A stretch of DNA of 64,000 bases, taken from the NCBI RefSeq assembly GCF_024752025.1, contig NZ_JANTPU010000001.1:1550001-1614000 (forward strand), in the 5' to 3' direction. Shown piece by piece: positions 26,021 to 35,931 of this stretch. The position numbers and the translations under genes were made by a program. Positions within the stretch are counted from its first letter, which is position 1, and every line of letters begins with the position of its first letter. The notes under the pieces are model-generated. The model had not been told where the DNA came from and did no database searches. It saw only the letters and a list, made by a program, of their open reading frames with translations. Source of the DNA: Pseudidiomarina sp. CB1. Its GTDB lineage: Bacteria > Pseudomonadota > Gammaproteobacteria > Enterobacterales > Alteromonadaceae.

Positions 26021-26677
26021 ATGACCCAACATGATGCTCAACTTGAGGCCGATGACTTCGCCACCGAAGCAATTGATATCGACCGCTTGGCAGAGCAGGG
26101 TTACGTGATTGTATCGAATTTTCTCCCGCGCTCCCAATGTTTAGAGCTGTTTCAGTACGCTCAGCAGTTACCTCAACAGGCATGGCAACAAGCCGGCATC
26201 GGGCGTGCTGATAACTACACCACCAACACCGCTGTTCGGCAGGATAAGATACGTTGGTTAACTACTCAGCAGCCACTTGAAAACGCTTACCTAACGATGA
26301 TGGATCAGCTTCGTGCGCAGCTAAACCGCGAATTGTTCATGGGCTTATTTGATTATGAGTGCCACCTTGCGCACTATCCCCCCGGAGCATTTTACCGTAA
26401 GCATCTTGATGCGTTTAAAGGGCGTAGCAACCGAATTCTTACCACGGTGTTTTATTTAAATCCCGAATGGCATGACGCTGATGGCGGGCAGTTAGTTATT
26501 TATGGCGACGAAGGGCAGGTTCTTGAAACCGTATTACCCGAGGCTGGTAAGTTAGTCGTGTTTCTCAGTGATGTCTTTATACATGAAGTGCTCAAAGGCG
26601 CGCGAGACCGTTTTAGTATTACCGGCTGGTATCGTTTAAATGCAAGTATCGGTGGCCTCGTCGACCCCACCTCGTAA
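26021..26677 (+). CDS. 2-oxoglutarate/Fe(II)-dependent oxygenase, prolyl-4-hydroxylase-like
   Basis: Predicted cytoplasmic dioxygenase of 218 residues. The iron triad is visible as His128-x-Asp130 in YRKHLDAF and His188 in VFIHEV, with Arg197 in RDRFSITGWYR as the 2-oxoglutarate anchor. The order and spacing fit the prolyl-4-hydroxylase-like branch, whose bacterial members hydroxylate proteins, sometimes the translation factor EF-Tu; no substrate can be assigned here. ATG 26021 is preferred (AGAGG upstream); an in-frame ATG at 25964 would place the start 10 bases from divergent mutM. It is an insertion between mutM and rpmG relative to E. coli. Confidence 0.88.
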   Translation: MTQHDAQLEADDFATEAIDIDRLAEQGYVIVSNFLPRSQCLELFQYAQQLPQQAWQQAGIGRADNYTTNTAVRQDKIRWLTTQQPLENAYLTMMDQLRAQLNRELFMGLFDYECHLAHYPPGAFYRKHLDAFKGRSNRILTTVFYLNPEWHDADGGQLVIYGDEGQVLETVLPEAGKLVVFLSDVFIHEVLKGARDRFSITGWYRLNASIGGLVDPTS

Positions 26678-26694
26678 CTAAGCATTATGCACAA

Positions 26695-26726
26695 ACAAAA
26701 AACCCAGCCGAAGCTGGGTTTTTAAC
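26695..26726. terminator. bidirectional intrinsic terminator between 2OG oxygenase and rpmG
   Basis: Stem AACCCAGC (26701-26708) with GCTGGGTT (26713-26720), CGAA loop, T-run on the plus side and an A-run (Ts on the minus strand) on the other. It serves both the plus-strand oxygenase gene and the minus-strand rpmB-rpmG operon. Confidence 0.92.
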
Positions 26727-26747
26727 GCATTCTGTTCAAAAAACGAA

Positions 26748-26903
26748 TTACTTGATCTTCGCTTCTTTGAACATGACATGCTTACGAATCACTGGATCAA
26801 ACTTTTTGATCTCGAATTTTTCTGGCATGTTGCGTTTGTTTTTGTCGGTAGTGTAGAAGAAACCAGTACCGGCAGAAGAAACTAGACGGATCTTATCGCG
26901 CAT
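26748..26903 (-). CDS. rpmG: 50S ribosomal protein L33
   Basis: A 51-residue ribosomal protein, translated from ATG 26903: it begins [20 protein letters not shown] and ends [10 protein letters not shown]. It contains no zinc-binding CXXC pairs, so it is the zinc-independent (C-minus) form. It sits 11 bases after rpmB in the usual rpmB-rpmG operon and is followed by the shared terminator at 26695-26726. Confidence 0.97.
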   Translation of the reverse strand: MRDKIRLVSSAGTGFFYTTDKNKRNMPEKFEIKKFDPVIRKHVMFKEAKIK

Positions 26904-26914
26904 GGTTCAGCTCC

Positions 26915-27151
26915 TTACACTTTCTCGCCACGTGCGCGCAAATCTGCAAGCACAGTGTCGATACCGTTTTTATCGATAATACGCATACCCTTAGTAGAGA
27001 TACGCAGTTTCACCCAACGCTTTTCTGATTCTACCCAGAAGCGGTGAGATTGTAGGTTCGGCAGGAAACGACGCTTGGTCGCATTGCGCGCGTGAGAACG
27101 GTTATTACCGGTAACCGGACGCTTTCCTGTAACTTGACATACTCGTGACAT
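26915..27151 (-). CDS. rpmB: 50S ribosomal protein L28
   Basis: A 78-residue ribosomal protein with the family start [20 protein letters not shown] and basic body ([14 protein letters not shown]). ATG 27151 is preceded by GGAG. It is co-transcribed with rpmG from a strong sigma-70 promoter at 27226-27254. A single Cys remains, so it is a zinc-free L28. Confidence 0.98.
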   Translation of the reverse strand: MSRVCQVTGKRPVTGNNRSHARNATKRRFLPNLQSHRFWVESEKRWVKLRISTKGMRIIDKNGIDTVLADLRARGEKV

Positions 27152-27225
27152 CGTTTTTTACTCCAAAAATTGCTTCAAGCTCGCCTGTCGCCCATCGCGG
27201 CCTTGCCTTGAATCCGAGGGCGCAT

Positions 27226-27254
27226 TTTATACAGTAAACCGGCTCGGTAATCAA
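27226..27254 (-). promoter_or_regulatory. sigma-70 promoter of rpmB-rpmG
   Basis: On the minus strand TTGATT (27254-27249), a 17-base spacer, then TATAAA (27231-27226), about 75 bases before the rpmB start. This is a near-consensus promoter, as expected for ribosomal protein genes. Confidence 0.8.
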
Positions 27255-27310
27255 GTGATCGACGCTTTTTTTTGATCTTTTCTGATCATTCGGATGGTGG
27301 CGCTACTCTA

Positions 27311-27988
27311 CTACAACAGCCCGCGTTCGGCAAACGAAACTGGCTGTCCGCTGCCTATTACAAAGTGATCCAATAGCGCAACATCGATCATTGAAAGTGC
27401 TTTCTTTAACCGTTCAGTGACTCTTTGATCTGCTTGGCTAGGTTCTGCCACTCCCGATGGATGATTATGGGCTAAAATCACCGCTGCAGCGTTAAACTGC
27501 ATGACTAATTTTATAATTTCGCGCGGGTACACCGGCGCTGCATTGATCGTGCCATGAAATAGCTCGACGTATTTCAATAATCGGTGCTGACTATCTAATA
27601 GCAATACCACGAAGACTTCTCGCTGTTGGTGCCGCAGTTGCGACGTTAAATAATCGCGCACCATCGACGGCTGCGTAAAGCCATCATCGCGGCGAAGCTG
27701 CCAAGCAAGGTAGCGACGCGATATTTCCATCACGACCTGCAACTGCATGACCCTTGCTGGGCCCATGCCTTGTTGTTGTAGAAGGTTCTCGGCCGGGGCA
27801 GCAAGCAAGCCACCAATCCCGTCGTATTCGGCCATCAAGTCGCGGGCATAGGTGACAACATCTTTACCACGCACACCAGTACCCAACAGAATCGCTAATA
27901 ATTCAGCATCACTCAAAGCAGTGACACCCATTTCCGCCAGTTTTTCGCGCGGGCGTTCGCCTACCGGCCACTGTTTCACCGTCGCCAC
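27311..27988 (-). CDS. radC: RadC family JAB domain protein
   Basis: A 225-residue protein with an N-terminal helix-hairpin-helix region (LLQQQGMGPARVMQLQ) and a C-terminal JAB/MPN metalloprotease-like domain with the motif HNHPSGVAEPSQAD (HxHx7-10D zinc ligands). Despite the name, a DNA repair role in E. coli has been questioned and the biochemical activity is unknown. The start is a GTG at 27988 with AAGGAGG seven bases upstream. It lies upstream of rpmB on the same strand, as in E. coli, but rpmB has its own promoter. Confidence 0.95.
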   Translation of the reverse strand: MATVKQWPVGERPREKLAEMGVTALSDAELLAILLGTGVRGKDVVTYARDLMAEYDGIGGLLAAPAENLLQQQGMGPARVMQLQVVMEISRRYLAWQLRRDDGFTQPSMVRDYLTSQLRHQQREVFVVLLLDSQHRLLKYVELFHGTINAAPVYPREIIKLVMQFNAAAVILAHNHPSGVAEPSQADQRVTERLKKALSMIDVALLDHFVIGSGQPVSFAERGLL

Positions 27989-28013
27989 AGTTCCTCCTTG
28001 AACTTCTATGTCC

Positions 28014-28044
28014 TGAAAACAAAAAAGCCACTCTAACGGTGGCT
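28014..28044 (-). terminator. intrinsic terminator of the small lipoprotein gene
   Basis: On the minus strand AGCCAC (28044-28039), a 7-base loop, GTGGCT (28031-28026), then TTTTTGTTTTC. It lies 49 bases beyond the stop of the lipoprotein gene at 28093 and insulates radC. Confidence 0.8.
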
Positions 28045-28092
28045 CTTTGCGATGGCAATCATCTCTTTTTGTGCGTTTTGCACTACTTCATT

Positions 28093-28374
28093 TTAGTTAT
28101 CAACCGGCGCAGTCATGCCACTGCGTTGCATTCCAGAAAGCTCTCTTTGCGCAACCTCACGCTCTTCTTCGATTTCCGCTTTAGTCCGGCAACGGCGACG
28201 TTTGAAGTTGGTACCCACCACATGTTCTGAACTGCAGAAATATTTCTTTTCGCCAGCCATCACCTCTTCAGCTGTACCTACTTCTTCTGCGCTGGCTTGC
28301 AGCTCCGAGTCGCCGTTTGATGCACATCCCGCCAACAAGAATGCAGCAAAAGTCACTAGTACATAATATTTCAT
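28093..28374 (-). CDS. small lipoprotein with a Cys-rich basic centre
   Basis: Predicted lipoprotein of 93 residues: signal peptide with lipobox LLAGC, then an acidic linker and a central part KKYFCSSEHVVGTNFKRRRC with two cysteines and a basic run, followed by an EEER-rich helix. ATG 28374 has GGAGG upstream, which fixes the start; an in-frame start 28 codons earlier has no such site. Similar short proteins with a CxxxxxxGTNxKxxxC-type core are common in Alteromonadales, where they are annotated as hypothetical. Function not recognised. It is a single-gene unit with its own terminator. Confidence 0.8.
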   Translation of the reverse strand: MKYYVLVTFAAFLLAGCASNGDSELQASAEEVGTAEEVMAGEKKYFCSSEHVVGTNFKRRRCRTKAEIEEEREVAQRELSGMQRSGMTAPVDN

Positions 28375-28477
28375 AGCTACCTCCAAAGTCATAAGGCTTC
28401 TGACATTAGCACCGCCCGGAAAAATAAACAAGTTTTTTACATTTATTTTGATTCGCATCTTTTGCCTCGCTCGTGGT

Positions 28478-28495
28478 ATCTTTACGCGTAAAGAT
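28478..28495. promoter_or_regulatory. 18-bp perfect palindrome upstream of coaBC
   Basis: ATCTTTACG joined directly to its reverse complement CGTAAAGAT, with no loop, 16 bases before the coaBC ATG. The lack of a loop suits a dimeric DNA-binding protein rather than an RNA hairpin. The regulator is unknown; the core does not match the SlmA site known from E. coli (GTGAGTACTCAC). Confidence 0.55.
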
Positions 28496-28511
28496 TACGT
28501 AAGGACTCACT

Positions 28512-29753
28512 ATGACTGAAAGCCTTTCTACAGCGCTATCTGGTCGCCATGTATTGGTGGCTGTGAGCGGAGGCATCGCTGCCTACAAAAGTCCCGACCT
28601 TGTGCGTCGCCTGCGTGAAGTAGGTGCTATCGTGCGAGTTGTGATGACCAAAGGCGCACATGCCTTCATCACGCCTTTGAGCTTGCAGGCAGTGTCGGGG
28701 CATCCAGTGCATGATGACTTGCTTGACCCATCGGCAGAAGCGGCCATGGGGCATATCGAGCTGGCCAAATGGGCTGATGTCATTTTAATTGCGCCAGCAA
28801 GTGCCAATACTTTAGCTCGTTTGGCGCACGGCCTAGCCGACGACTTATTAAGCACACTTTGCTTAGCAACCACTGCGCCGATTATGGTTGCTCCGGCCAT
28901 GAATCAACAAATGTGGTCGGCCCCAGCAGTCCAAGACAACATGAATCGATTACATGCACTCGGCATCCACGTGGTTGAACCAGAAAGTGGTTCGCAAGCC
29001 TGCGGCGACGTAGGCGCGGGACGTATGCCCGAGCCTTTGGCATTACGCGATGCAGTCGTCAACCTTCTGGCCCCCGCCGACGCGCCCTTACAAGGGCTGC
29101 ACCTGCTACTAACGGCCGGACCAACACGCGAGGCCATCGACCCAGTTCGTTATTTGAGTAACCACAGTTCCGGCAAGATGGGTTATGCCCTAGCAGCACA
29201 AGCACGTCGACTAGGCGCGAAGGTGACGTTGGTCAGCGGACCAACCCAGTTGCCAGCCCCCCCAGGGGTAACTTTAGTGTCCGTCGAAAGTGCGCAAGAG
29301 ATGCTAGAAGCGGTTGAGCAACGCGTCGCTGATGCCAACGTTTTTATTGCGTGTGCTGCCGTCGCTGATTATCGACTTGCTTCAATTGCGCCAGACAAGA
29401 TCAAGAAAAATACAGACAACATGCAACTCGAGCTGGTTAAGAATCCCGACATCTTGGCCACCATCGCAGCCCGTGATAATCCCCCAATGTGCGTGGGCTT
29501 TGCAGCTGAAACCAACGATGTCGCTCACTATGCAGCTGACAAGCTCAAGCGCAAAAAGCTCGCCTTAATTGCGGCCAATGATGTGAGTGACCGCAGCATA
29601 GGTTTTCACAGTGACAGCAATGCGATGACACTGTTTTGGCAAGACACTCAAGGTACGCTACAACAACAAGAACTCACGCGCGCACCAAAATTAAGAATAG
29701 CGGAAGCCATCTTGCGTAAAGTGAGTGAATTATACGGAGAGAGAAAACACTAA
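28512..29753 (+). CDS. coaBC: bifunctional phosphopantothenoylcysteine decarboxylase/synthetase CoaBC (Dfp)
   Basis: Two-domain coenzyme A enzyme, 413 residues. The N-terminal flavin decarboxylase CoaC (about 1-190) has the FMN loop [19 protein letters not shown], catalytic His in [11 protein letters not shown], and the substrate clamp PAMNQQMW and the Cys motif [14 protein letters not shown]. The C-terminal synthetase CoaB (about 195-413) has [20 protein letters not shown] and the KIKK motif (DKIKKN). It shares one base of its stop with the slmA start. In E. coli dut lies between coaBC and slmA; it is missing here. Confidence 0.97.
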   Translation: MTESLSTALSGRHVLVAVSGGIAAYKSPDLVRRLREVGAIVRVVMTKGAHAFITPLSLQAVSGHPVHDDLLDPSAEAAMGHIELAKWADVILIAPASANTLARLAHGLADDLLSTLCLATTAPIMVAPAMNQQMWSAPAVQDNMNRLHALGIHVVEPESGSQACGDVGAGRMPEPLALRDAVVNLLAPADAPLQGLHLLLTAGPTREAIDPVRYLSNHSSGKMGYALAAQARRLGAKVTLVSGPTQLPAPPGVTLVSVESAQEMLEAVEQRVADANVFIACAAVADYRLASIAPDKIKKNTDNMQLELVKNPDILATIAARDNPPMCVGFAAETNDVAHYAADKLKRKKLALIAANDVSDRSIGFHSDSNAMTLFWQDTQGTLQQQELTRAPKLRIAEAILRKVSELYGERKH

Positions 29754-30334
29754 TGACCACCAAACCGAATCGCAAAGAGCAGATCCTCGCGACGCTAGCG
29801 CACATGTTAGAAACGAGTCCTGGCCAGCGTATCACCACCAAAAGTTTAGCCGCGGAACTGGGGGTATCAGAGGCAGCATTGTATCGCCACTTTCCCTCTA
29901 AAGCCCGTATGTTTGAAGGCTTGATCGAATTCACTGAAGAGGCAGTTTTGAGCCGCATCAATCAGGTCATGGAAGTCGAAAAGGACACTTTGGTACGCTG
30001 TGAAATGATGCTGCGAGTGGTGCTCACCTTTATCGAGCGGAATCCAGGAATTACACGGGTATTGACCGGTGATGCATTGATGGGTGAACACGAGCGCTTG
30101 CGTTCACGGGTGCAAAATCTGTTCACAAAAATTGAATCAAATATAAAGCAGGCACTACGTGAGCGGCGTATGCGTGAAAACGTACAAAGCCGACTAGATG
30201 AGGCGGTTCTTGCAAACCTACTGATGGCTTATGCCGATGGTAAAATTGCGCAGTTCGTTCGTTCCGAATTTAAGCTTAAGCCAACGCTTGAATTTGATGC
30301 GCAATGGCAAACCATTGCACACCAATTACTCTGA
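29753..30334 (+). CDS. slmA: nucleoid occlusion factor SlmA
   Basis: TetR-family DNA-binding protein of 193 residues that blocks FtsZ ring assembly over the chromosome. The N-terminal helix-turn-helix is [20 protein letters not shown] followed by [14 protein letters not shown], close to E. coli SlmA, and the all-helical C-terminal domain follows ([20 protein letters not shown]). It overlaps coaBC by one base, so both are one operon. With FtsE, FtsX, FtsY, EnvC and the SulA-like protein it makes the window rich in division genes. Confidence 0.95.
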   Translation: MTTKPNRKEQILATLAHMLETSPGQRITTKSLAAELGVSEAALYRHFPSKARMFEGLIEFTEEAVLSRINQVMEVEKDTLVRCEMMLRVVLTFIERNPGITRVLTGDALMGEHERLRSRVQNLFTKIESNIKQALRERRMRENVQSRLDEAVLANLLMAYADGKIAQFVRSEFKLKPTLEFDAQWQTIAHQLL

Positions 30335-31327
30335 CGTTTTCGCGCGGCTCAGCAGGTTCATCGCAGCCTGCTGTGGCGTGGTATCCCCATAAAGCACATC
30401 GTAGATCTGCTCGCAAATTGGCATTTCTACGTCATTACGTCGCGCCAACATGACAACTTCTTTGGTATTACGATAACCCTCAACCGCTTGACCGATCGAC
30501 TGCATTGCTTCATCGACACTCTTGCCCTGTCCGAGCGCTAAACCGAAACGCCGATTGCGCGATTGATTATCCGTACAGGTTAAAATCAGGTCACCAAGGC
30601 CCGCCATACCGGTAAAGGTTTCCGGCTTTGCGCCAAGCTTCAAACCCAGCCGTGTCAGCTCAGCAAGACCGCGGGTGATCAGTGCTGTCCGCGCGTTGGC
30701 GCCAAAGCCGATACCATCGGCCATCCCCGCTCCGATGGCGATCACATTCTTGACAACGCCACCGAGCTGTACACCAATAAAGTCGTCATTGGTATACACT
30801 CTGAAGCTACGATCGCAATGCAATAGGTCGGAAAGCTCTTGGACAAATGCAGGGTCTGTCGACGACATTGAAATTGCAGTGGGCAAGCCTTTCGCCATTT
30901 CCATTGCAAAGGTCGGTCCGGAAAGAACTGCTAGCGCGTGCTCGTGGCCTAAAATTTCCTCTGCAACTTCGAATAGCAAGCGGCCTGTGCCAGGCTCTAG
31001 GCCCTTGGTCGCCCAAGCTACTCGTGCATCACGGCGTATCAGCGGCTTAATCTCTTGTAGTACCTCGGCAAAACCACCACTAGGCACAACCACAACAATG
31101 TTACGCGCATCTTCGACCGCGGTTGCAAGGTCACTGGTAACCTGCAAAGTATCGGGGAGCTTGATACCCGGCAAATAACGATGATTTTCGCGTTCCTTCG
31201 CCATCAACTGAACTTGTTCAGCGTCGCGCCCCCACAAACATACTGGGCTTCCGTTGCGCGCAAAACAAAGTGCTAGGGCAGTTCCATAAGAACCGGCGCC
31301 TAGCACTGTCACTTGAGTATTTTTCAT
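30326..31327 (-). CDS. gpsA: glycerol-3-phosphate dehydrogenase [NAD(P)+]
   Basis: Makes sn-glycerol-3-phosphate from dihydroxyacetone phosphate, supplying PlsB. 333 residues with N-terminal Rossmann motif [17 protein letters not shown], the catalytic Lys in [13 protein letters not shown] and [18 protein letters not shown]. It lies 23 bases after secB in the conserved yibN-secB-gpsA order and overlaps slmA by 9 bases tail to tail. Confidence 0.97.
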   Translation of the reverse strand: MKNTQVTVLGAGSYGTALALCFARNGSPVCLWGRDAEQVQLMAKERENHRYLPGIKLPDTLQVTSDLATAVEDARNIVVVVPSGGFAEVLQEIKPLIRRDARVAWATKGLEPGTGRLLFEVAEEILGHEHALAVLSGPTFAMEMAKGLPTAISMSSTDPAFVQELSDLLHCDRSFRVYTNDDFIGVQLGGVVKNVIAIGAGMADGIGFGANARTALITRGLAELTRLGLKLGAKPETFTGMAGLGDLILTCTDNQSRNRRFGLALGQGKSVDEAMQSIGQAVEGYRNTKEVVMLARRNDVEMPICEQIYDVLYGDTTPQQAAMNLLSRAKTSE

Positions 31328-31350
31328 TAGTGGTTTACGAACCAGCTAAC

Positions 31351-31848
31351 TTATGCGTCTGCTTGTTCAGCTGCTTGCTGCTGACGCTGTTGCATGTGCT
31401 GTGCAAATACTGCGTCAAAATTAACCGGAGCAAGGTTCAATTGTGGGAACGTTGCACGGCTTACTAGGCTAGACAAGCACTCACGCGCATACGGGAACAA
31501 GATGTTCGGGCAGAAAGCACCTAGTAGCTGAGCACGCTGAGCTTCTTCGATTGAATCAGCAATAGTGAAAATACCCGCCTGATGAACTTCAGCCAAGAAT
31601 GCAACATCATCACCAACCTTGTTGGTTGCAGTGATTTTCAACACAACTTCATACGTATTATCTTCGAGCTTGTTGTTTTTCACGTTCAGATCAAGGTTCA
31701 GCTCTGGCTGCCATTCTTTACGGAAAATATCTGGTGCATTTGGCGATTCAAAAGAAACGTCTTTAGTGTAGATACGTTGGATTGCAAATGCTTGTTGCTG
31801 TTGCGCTTCGTCTTGAGCGGCGCCGTTTACTTGCTGTTCATCAGCCAT
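31351..31848 (-). CDS. secB: protein-export chaperone SecB
   Basis: Cytoplasmic tetrameric chaperone that keeps preproteins unfolded and hands them to SecA. The 165-residue protein shows [33 protein letters not shown] and [20 protein letters not shown], and a Gln/Ala-rich C-terminal tail. It sits between yibN and gpsA; grxC, which is between yibN and secB in E. coli, is absent. Confidence 0.98.
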   Translation of the reverse strand: MADEQQVNGAAQDEAQQQQAFAIQRIYTKDVSFESPNAPDIFRKEWQPELNLDLNVKNNKLEDNTYEVVLKITATNKVGDDVAFLAEVHQAGIFTIADSIEEAQRAQLLGAFCPNILFPYARECLSSLVSRATFPQLNLAPVNFDAVFAQHMQQRQQQAAEQADA

Positions 31849-31883
31849 GGTTATACTTCCTATTAACTATACGAAAAGACAAA

Positions 31884-32312
31884 TTATTTTTTAACGAGCG
31901 GAAAACTTGCGCCCTGCCAGGCAGAGATTCCACCTTGTAATAAGGCAACGTTTTCATAGCCCGCTTTAGTGAGCTGCTGAGCAGCTGCTTTTGCGGTCAT
32001 GCCGGTTGCACATACCACCACGATGGGGGCGGATTTATATTTATCAAGTGCAGCCGTGTCATTTTTCCGGATCCGCTCAGCAGGTAGATTAATGGCACCA
32101 TGGATGTGAGCTTTACGATACTCGTCTACCGAGCGGATATCGACAAACACGCCGTCATTACGATTCACCAACAACGTCGCTTCCTGTGCTGACAATACTT
32201 TCACTTTCGAAGTGGCTGCAGAAACATAAGAGACAATAATCGCAATCAACAAAACCACCCATAAGATACTCATCAAATAGTGGTCGGCGGCAAAAGCAAG
32301 AAGTTGATCCAT
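31884..32312 (-). CDS. yibN: membrane-anchored rhodanese domain protein (YibN-like)
   Basis: A 142-residue protein with one N-terminal membrane helix (about 13-33) and a rhodanese domain facing the cytoplasm or periplasm; the active-site Cys is in [17 protein letters not shown] and the substrate side has [20 protein letters not shown]. Position before secB and divergent from gpmI matches E. coli yibN. Its sulfur acceptor is unknown; E. coli YibN has been linked to the protein-export membrane machinery. Confidence 0.92.
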   Translation of the reverse strand: MDQLLAFAADHYLMSILWVVLLIAIIVSYVSAATSKVKVLSAQEATLLVNRNDGVFVDIRSVDEYRKAHIHGAINLPAERIRKNDTAALDKYKSAPIVVVCATGMTAKAAAQQLTKAGYENVALLQGGISAWQGASFPLVKK

Positions 32313-32488
32313 GGTTATTCACTACTCCTACTGAAAAAATCAAGCACAAGAGTATACCGTCTGAAATGTCAGTTACCAGTAAAATTTGGCGGCATTTCGA
32401 CCGACAGCGGGTGCGTTGCGGCAGAAAATCGCATAAACTAATGACTTATCAAGCACAACCTAAAAGCAAGCAACTTCGAGGATGTTTC

Positions 32489-34021
32489 ATGGCGAAGCCG
32501 CATACTCCCTTAGCCCTTTTAATTCTTGACGGTTGGGGCCACCGTGAAGCAGCAGCGGACAATGCAATCGCTGCCGCTAACACACCGAATATGGATGCCT
32601 TATGGCAGCGTTATCCGCACACCTTGGTGGATGGTTCCGGTATGGCGGTAGGGTTACCCGACGGACAGATGGGAAACTCGGAGGTGGGCCATGTTAACCT
32701 TGGAGCAGGCCGTGTTGTGTACCAAGATTTCACCCGTATCAGCAAAGCCATCGCCGATGGTGAATTTTTTACCAATCATGTCCTCACCGATGCTGTCGAT
32801 GCCGCGCGTGCCAATGATGGCGCCGTTCACATTATGGGACTGCTCTCGCCAGGTGGCGTGCACAGCCACGAGGACCACCTGCTGGCCATGGTCGAGCTCG
32901 CTGCGCAACGTGGCGTGAAGCGCATCTACGTACACGCTTTTTTAGATGGTCGTGACACCCCTCCACGTTCGGCTAAACCATCCATCGAGCGCTTCGAACA
33001 ATTGTTCAGTAAGCTCGGTGTGGGTCGTTTCGCGAGCCTATGCGGCCGTTATTACGCTATGGATCGTGATAAACGCTGGGATCGTGTCGAACAAGCTTGG
33101 CAAGTGATTGTTGAAGGCGAAGCACCTTTTCAAGCGGATAGCGCAGGAGTTGGCCTAGCACAAGCTTACGAACGCGATGAAAGTGATGAATTTGTGAAGC
33201 CTACGCGCATTGGTGATGCTGCACCAATTCAAGACGGTGACAGTGTGGTATTCATGAATTTTCGTGCCGACCGCGCACGCGAGCTAAGCCATGCTTTTAT
33301 AACGGAGGGCTTCGACGGTTTTATCCAATCTCGCCGGCCAAAGCTTTCGGCTTTTGTGTCGTTGACCGAATACGCTAAAGATATCCACAGCCAGGTCGCT
33401 TTTCCTCCAGAAGAGTTGAATAACGTACTTGGCGAGTGGCTTGCGAAGCAAGGTTATACGCAACTCCGTATTTCAGAGACTGAAAAGTATGCGCATGTGA
33501 CCTTTTTCTTTAGCGGTGGTCGTGAGCAAGAGTTTGACGGTGAAACACGCGTGCTTGTTCCTTCACCGCAAGTGGCTACATATGACTTACAGCCAGAAAT
33601 GAGTAGCGAGGAGCTGACCGATAAACTCATTGCGGCGATAGAAAGCGGCCAGCAAGACGTGATTATTTGCAACTACCCGAACGGTGATATGGTCGGCCAT
33701 ACCGGTAATTTTGACGCGGCGGTGAAAGCCGTCGAGGCTGTCGACCGCTCGATTGGACGAGTCATTGAAGCGCTCCGCAAGGTTGGCGGTGAATGCTTGA
33801 TTACTGCCGATCACGGCAACGCTGAGCAAATGCAAGACCACAATACAGGCCAATCACACACCGCTCACACCAGCGAATTGGTGCCGTTTATTTATGTTGG
33901 ACGAGATGCGAATGCGCGTGATGGTGGCACCCTCTCAGATGTGGCACCAACCATGTTGCACCTGCTTGATATCAAACAGCCGGAAGAAATGACCGGTACA
34001 CCCATCGTCACGCTGAAATGA
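32489..34021 (+). CDS. gpmI: 2,3-bisphosphoglycerate-independent phosphoglycerate mutase
   Basis: Mn2+-dependent glycolytic/gluconeogenic enzyme interconverting 3- and 2-phosphoglycerate. From ATG 32489 (GAGGATGTTTC upstream) it has 510 residues; the frame extends upstream to 32366 but that start has no ribosome site and would exceed family length. The phospho-serine is Ser64 in [15 protein letters not shown]; metal ligands are in [24 protein letters not shown] and [11 protein letters not shown]. It overlaps envC by four bases (ATGA). Confidence 0.97.
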   Translation: MAKPHTPLALLILDGWGHREAAADNAIAAANTPNMDALWQRYPHTLVDGSGMAVGLPDGQMGNSEVGHVNLGAGRVVYQDFTRISKAIADGEFFTNHVLTDAVDAARANDGAVHIMGLLSPGGVHSHEDHLLAMVELAAQRGVKRIYVHAFLDGRDTPPRSAKPSIERFEQLFSKLGVGRFASLCGRYYAMDRDKRWDRVEQAWQVIVEGEAPFQADSAGVGLAQAYERDESDEFVKPTRIGDAAPIQDGDSVVFMNFRADRARELSHAFITEGFDGFIQSRRPKLSAFVSLTEYAKDIHSQVAFPPEELNNVLGEWLAKQGYTQLRISETEKYAHVTFFFSGGREQEFDGETRVLVPSPQVATYDLQPEMSSEELTDKLIAAIESGQQDVIICNYPNGDMVGHTGNFDAAVKAVEAVDRSIGRVIEALRKVGGECLITADHGNAEQMQDHNTGQSHTAHTSELVPFIYVGRDANARDGGTLSDVAPTMLHLLDIKQPEEMTGTPIVTLK

Positions 34022-35178
34022 TGAAGCTAGCCATGCGTGCGTTGCTCATTGCTTTACTGCTCCTTCCCGCGGTGGCGAGCCATGCATGGCAAAATTCCAG
34101 CCAAGGTGCCAGTCAAGAAAGCGCGGCTGAAACGCAGGCGCGTATTGACGCTATCGCGCGCGAACTTGAACGGCGCCAGGCGGCGATGCAACAGCGTGCC
34201 CGTGAGCTCAGTACGACCGAGCGACAAGTGCAACAGCTTGATAAAAAAATTGCCGCAGTTGCCAGTGAGCTTGCCGAACTCGACGATGCTTTGCGGCGCA
34301 CTCAGCAACGCATAAACAATTTAGAACAACAACAAAGACAGCTTCGTGACGAACAAGCGGAGCAACAACAATGGCTTGCAAAGCAAGTCGATATGGCCTA
34401 CCGCATCGGTGAGCATGATTTATTAAAGCTTATTCTCAACCAAGAAGAACCTGCCGAATTCGAGCGTTTACACGGCTATTACGGCTACTTTAATCGTGCG
34501 CGCTTAGCAAAGCTTGATGCACTTAAAGCGACCCAGCGCGAACTGGCGCAAGTCACGGCACAGGTCACCAGCGAGCAACAGGCGCTTGCGCAGCAAAAAG
34601 CAACGCAGGAGCAACAACGTAAACAACTCGAAACGCAAAAGACTGAGCAACAAAAGCTGGTAAGACGGCTCAACCAAGAACAGCGCCAAGATCAAAGTCG
34701 CATCGCCCAACTTGAGCAAGATCAGCGTGAGTTAGAAGAAGTCCTTACGGCGATCATTGCGGCGTTGCGGGACGAGCCGCAACTGAACGGTTTAACACGC
34801 TTGAAGGGACAGCTAAGCTGGCCTGCTCAAGGAAGCGTACAACGCATTTTTGGTCGCTCCCGAAGTGGTGGGGTGAAATGGAAAGGTATTCTTATTGACG
34901 CCAGCGAAGGCACCCCAATTAAAGCTATCGCCGACGGCCGCGTCATTTATGCCAATTGGATGCGGGGTTTTGGTCTGCTCTTGGTCCTCGATCACGGTGA
35001 CGGCTATATGAGTTTGTACGGCCATAATCAGACGATATTACCCAACGTTGGTGAGGTGGTCCGCCGCGGTGAGGAAATTGCCCGCGTCGGGCAAAGTGGT
35101 GGCCGCGAAAGCCCAGCTTTGTATTTTGAAATCCGTGTTAAAGGTGACCCTGTTAACCCGACCCAATGGATGCGTTAG
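34018..35178 (+). CDS. envC: murein hydrolase activator EnvC
   Basis: Periplasmic activator of amidases AmiA and AmiB at the septum; FtsEX, encoded at 37.2-38.9 kb, recruits and switches it on. 386 residues: signal peptide (about 1-24, ending SHAWQ), a long coiled coil rich in Gln, Glu and Arg (about 30-250), and a C-terminal LytM/M23 domain. The zinc ligands are lost, as is normal for Env[13 protein letters not shown] replaces the HxGxD-type motif and [10 protein letters not shown] has Tyr in place of the HxH histidine. It is flanked by gpmI and yibQ, as in E. coli. Confidence 0.95.
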   Translation: MMKLAMRALLIALLLLPAVASHAWQNSSQGASQESAAETQARIDAIARELERRQAAMQQRARELSTTERQVQQLDKKIAAVASELAELDDALRRTQQRINNLEQQQRQLRDEQAEQQQWLAKQVDMAYRIGEHDLLKLILNQEEPAEFERLHGYYGYFNRARLAKLDALKATQRELAQVTAQVTSEQQALAQQKATQEQQRKQLETQKTEQQKLVRRLNQEQRQDQSRIAQLEQDQRELEEVLTAIIAALRDEPQLNGLTRLKGQLSWPAQGSVQRIFGRSRSGGVKWKGILIDASEGTPIKAIADGRVIYANWMRGFGLLLVLDHGDGYMSLYGHNQTILPNVGEVVRRGEEIARVGQSGGRESPALYFEIRVKGDPVNPTQWMR

Positions 35179-35931
35179 ATGAACCGTAGTCTTGTCTTTT
35201 TGCTGCTGTTGAACTTGCCCATGGCAACCGCTAAAGAAGCAACAACAGCGACGCCACCAGTAGAATTACCGCAGGCAAAACCACGCATTGCAATCGTCAT
35301 CGATGACTTAGGCCACCACGCCGACAACCACGCCTTTGTTGCGCTAAAGTACCCATTAACTCTTGCTATCATGCCGTTTAGCCGAAAGGCCGAGGAATTA
35401 GCTGCAGCGGCAACCAAAGCAGGGCATGAAATTATGATCCACATGCCCATGCAACCCGAATCTTTGCCTCAGCAAGCCCAAGAAGTGCTCGATATTCAGG
35501 ACACTAAAGCACAGTTCATTGCTACCCTCAGTGCTGCGTTTTCACGTCTTCCGCAAGCTAGTGGGCTGAACAATCATCAAGGTAGCCTGATGACGGCCGA
35601 AGAGGCACAAATGTCTTGGCTTATGCATGAGCTTAAGCAGCGACAAATGTACTTTCTCGACAGCCGCACGAGTGTGGCAACTGTTGCCGAAGCCACTGCG
35701 CGCAAACTTGGTGTGCCCAGTAACCGTCGCCACGTTTTTTTAGACAATGACCCTAGCCCCGCAGCCATCGCTCAGCAATGGCAACAAGTTGAATATATAG
35801 CCAAAAGCCAAGGCTATGCCGTTGTTATTGGCCACCCCTATGCTACGACCTTGGCATTTTTACAGCAGCTTAACGACCAGCACGTAGATAACTTCGAATT
35901 TGTTTACTTTTCAGAATTACTCGAGGAATAA
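35179..35931 (+). CDS. yibQ: divergent polysaccharide deacetylase family protein (YibQ-like)
   Basis: Exported protein of 250 residues with a signal peptide (about 1-18) and a divergent NodB-like barrel: PRIAIVIDDLGHHADN, LAIMPFSRKAEELA, IMIHMPMQPE, GLNNHQGSLMT and FLDSRTSVAT. It starts the base after the envC stop, so it is translated with it. The conservation of the pairing suggests a cell-wall job, but activity has not been established. It abuts the opposing YkgJ-like gene with no spacer. Confidence 0.92.
   Translation: MNRSLVFLLLLNLPMATAKEATTATPPVELPQAKPRIAIVIDDLGHHADNHAFVALKYPLTLAIMPFSRKAEELAAAATKAGHEIMIHMPMQPESLPQQAQEVLDIQDTKAQFIATLSAAFSRLPQASGLNNHQGSLMTAEEAQMSWLMHELKQRQMYFLDSRTSVATVAEATARKLGVPSNRRHVFLDNDPSPAAIAQQWQQVEYIAKSQGYAVVIGHPYATTLAFLQQLNDQHVDNFEFVYFSELLEE

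Noticed and set aside
28478-28495. Palindrome as an SOS or SlmA operator
   Set aside because: It lacks the CTG and CAG ends of SOS boxes and does not match the known SlmA site, so it is reported only as an unassigned operator-like palindrome.
32366-32488. Upstream extension of gpmI
   Set aside because: No ribosome site at 32366 and family length fits the ATG at 32489 with GAGGAT upstream.
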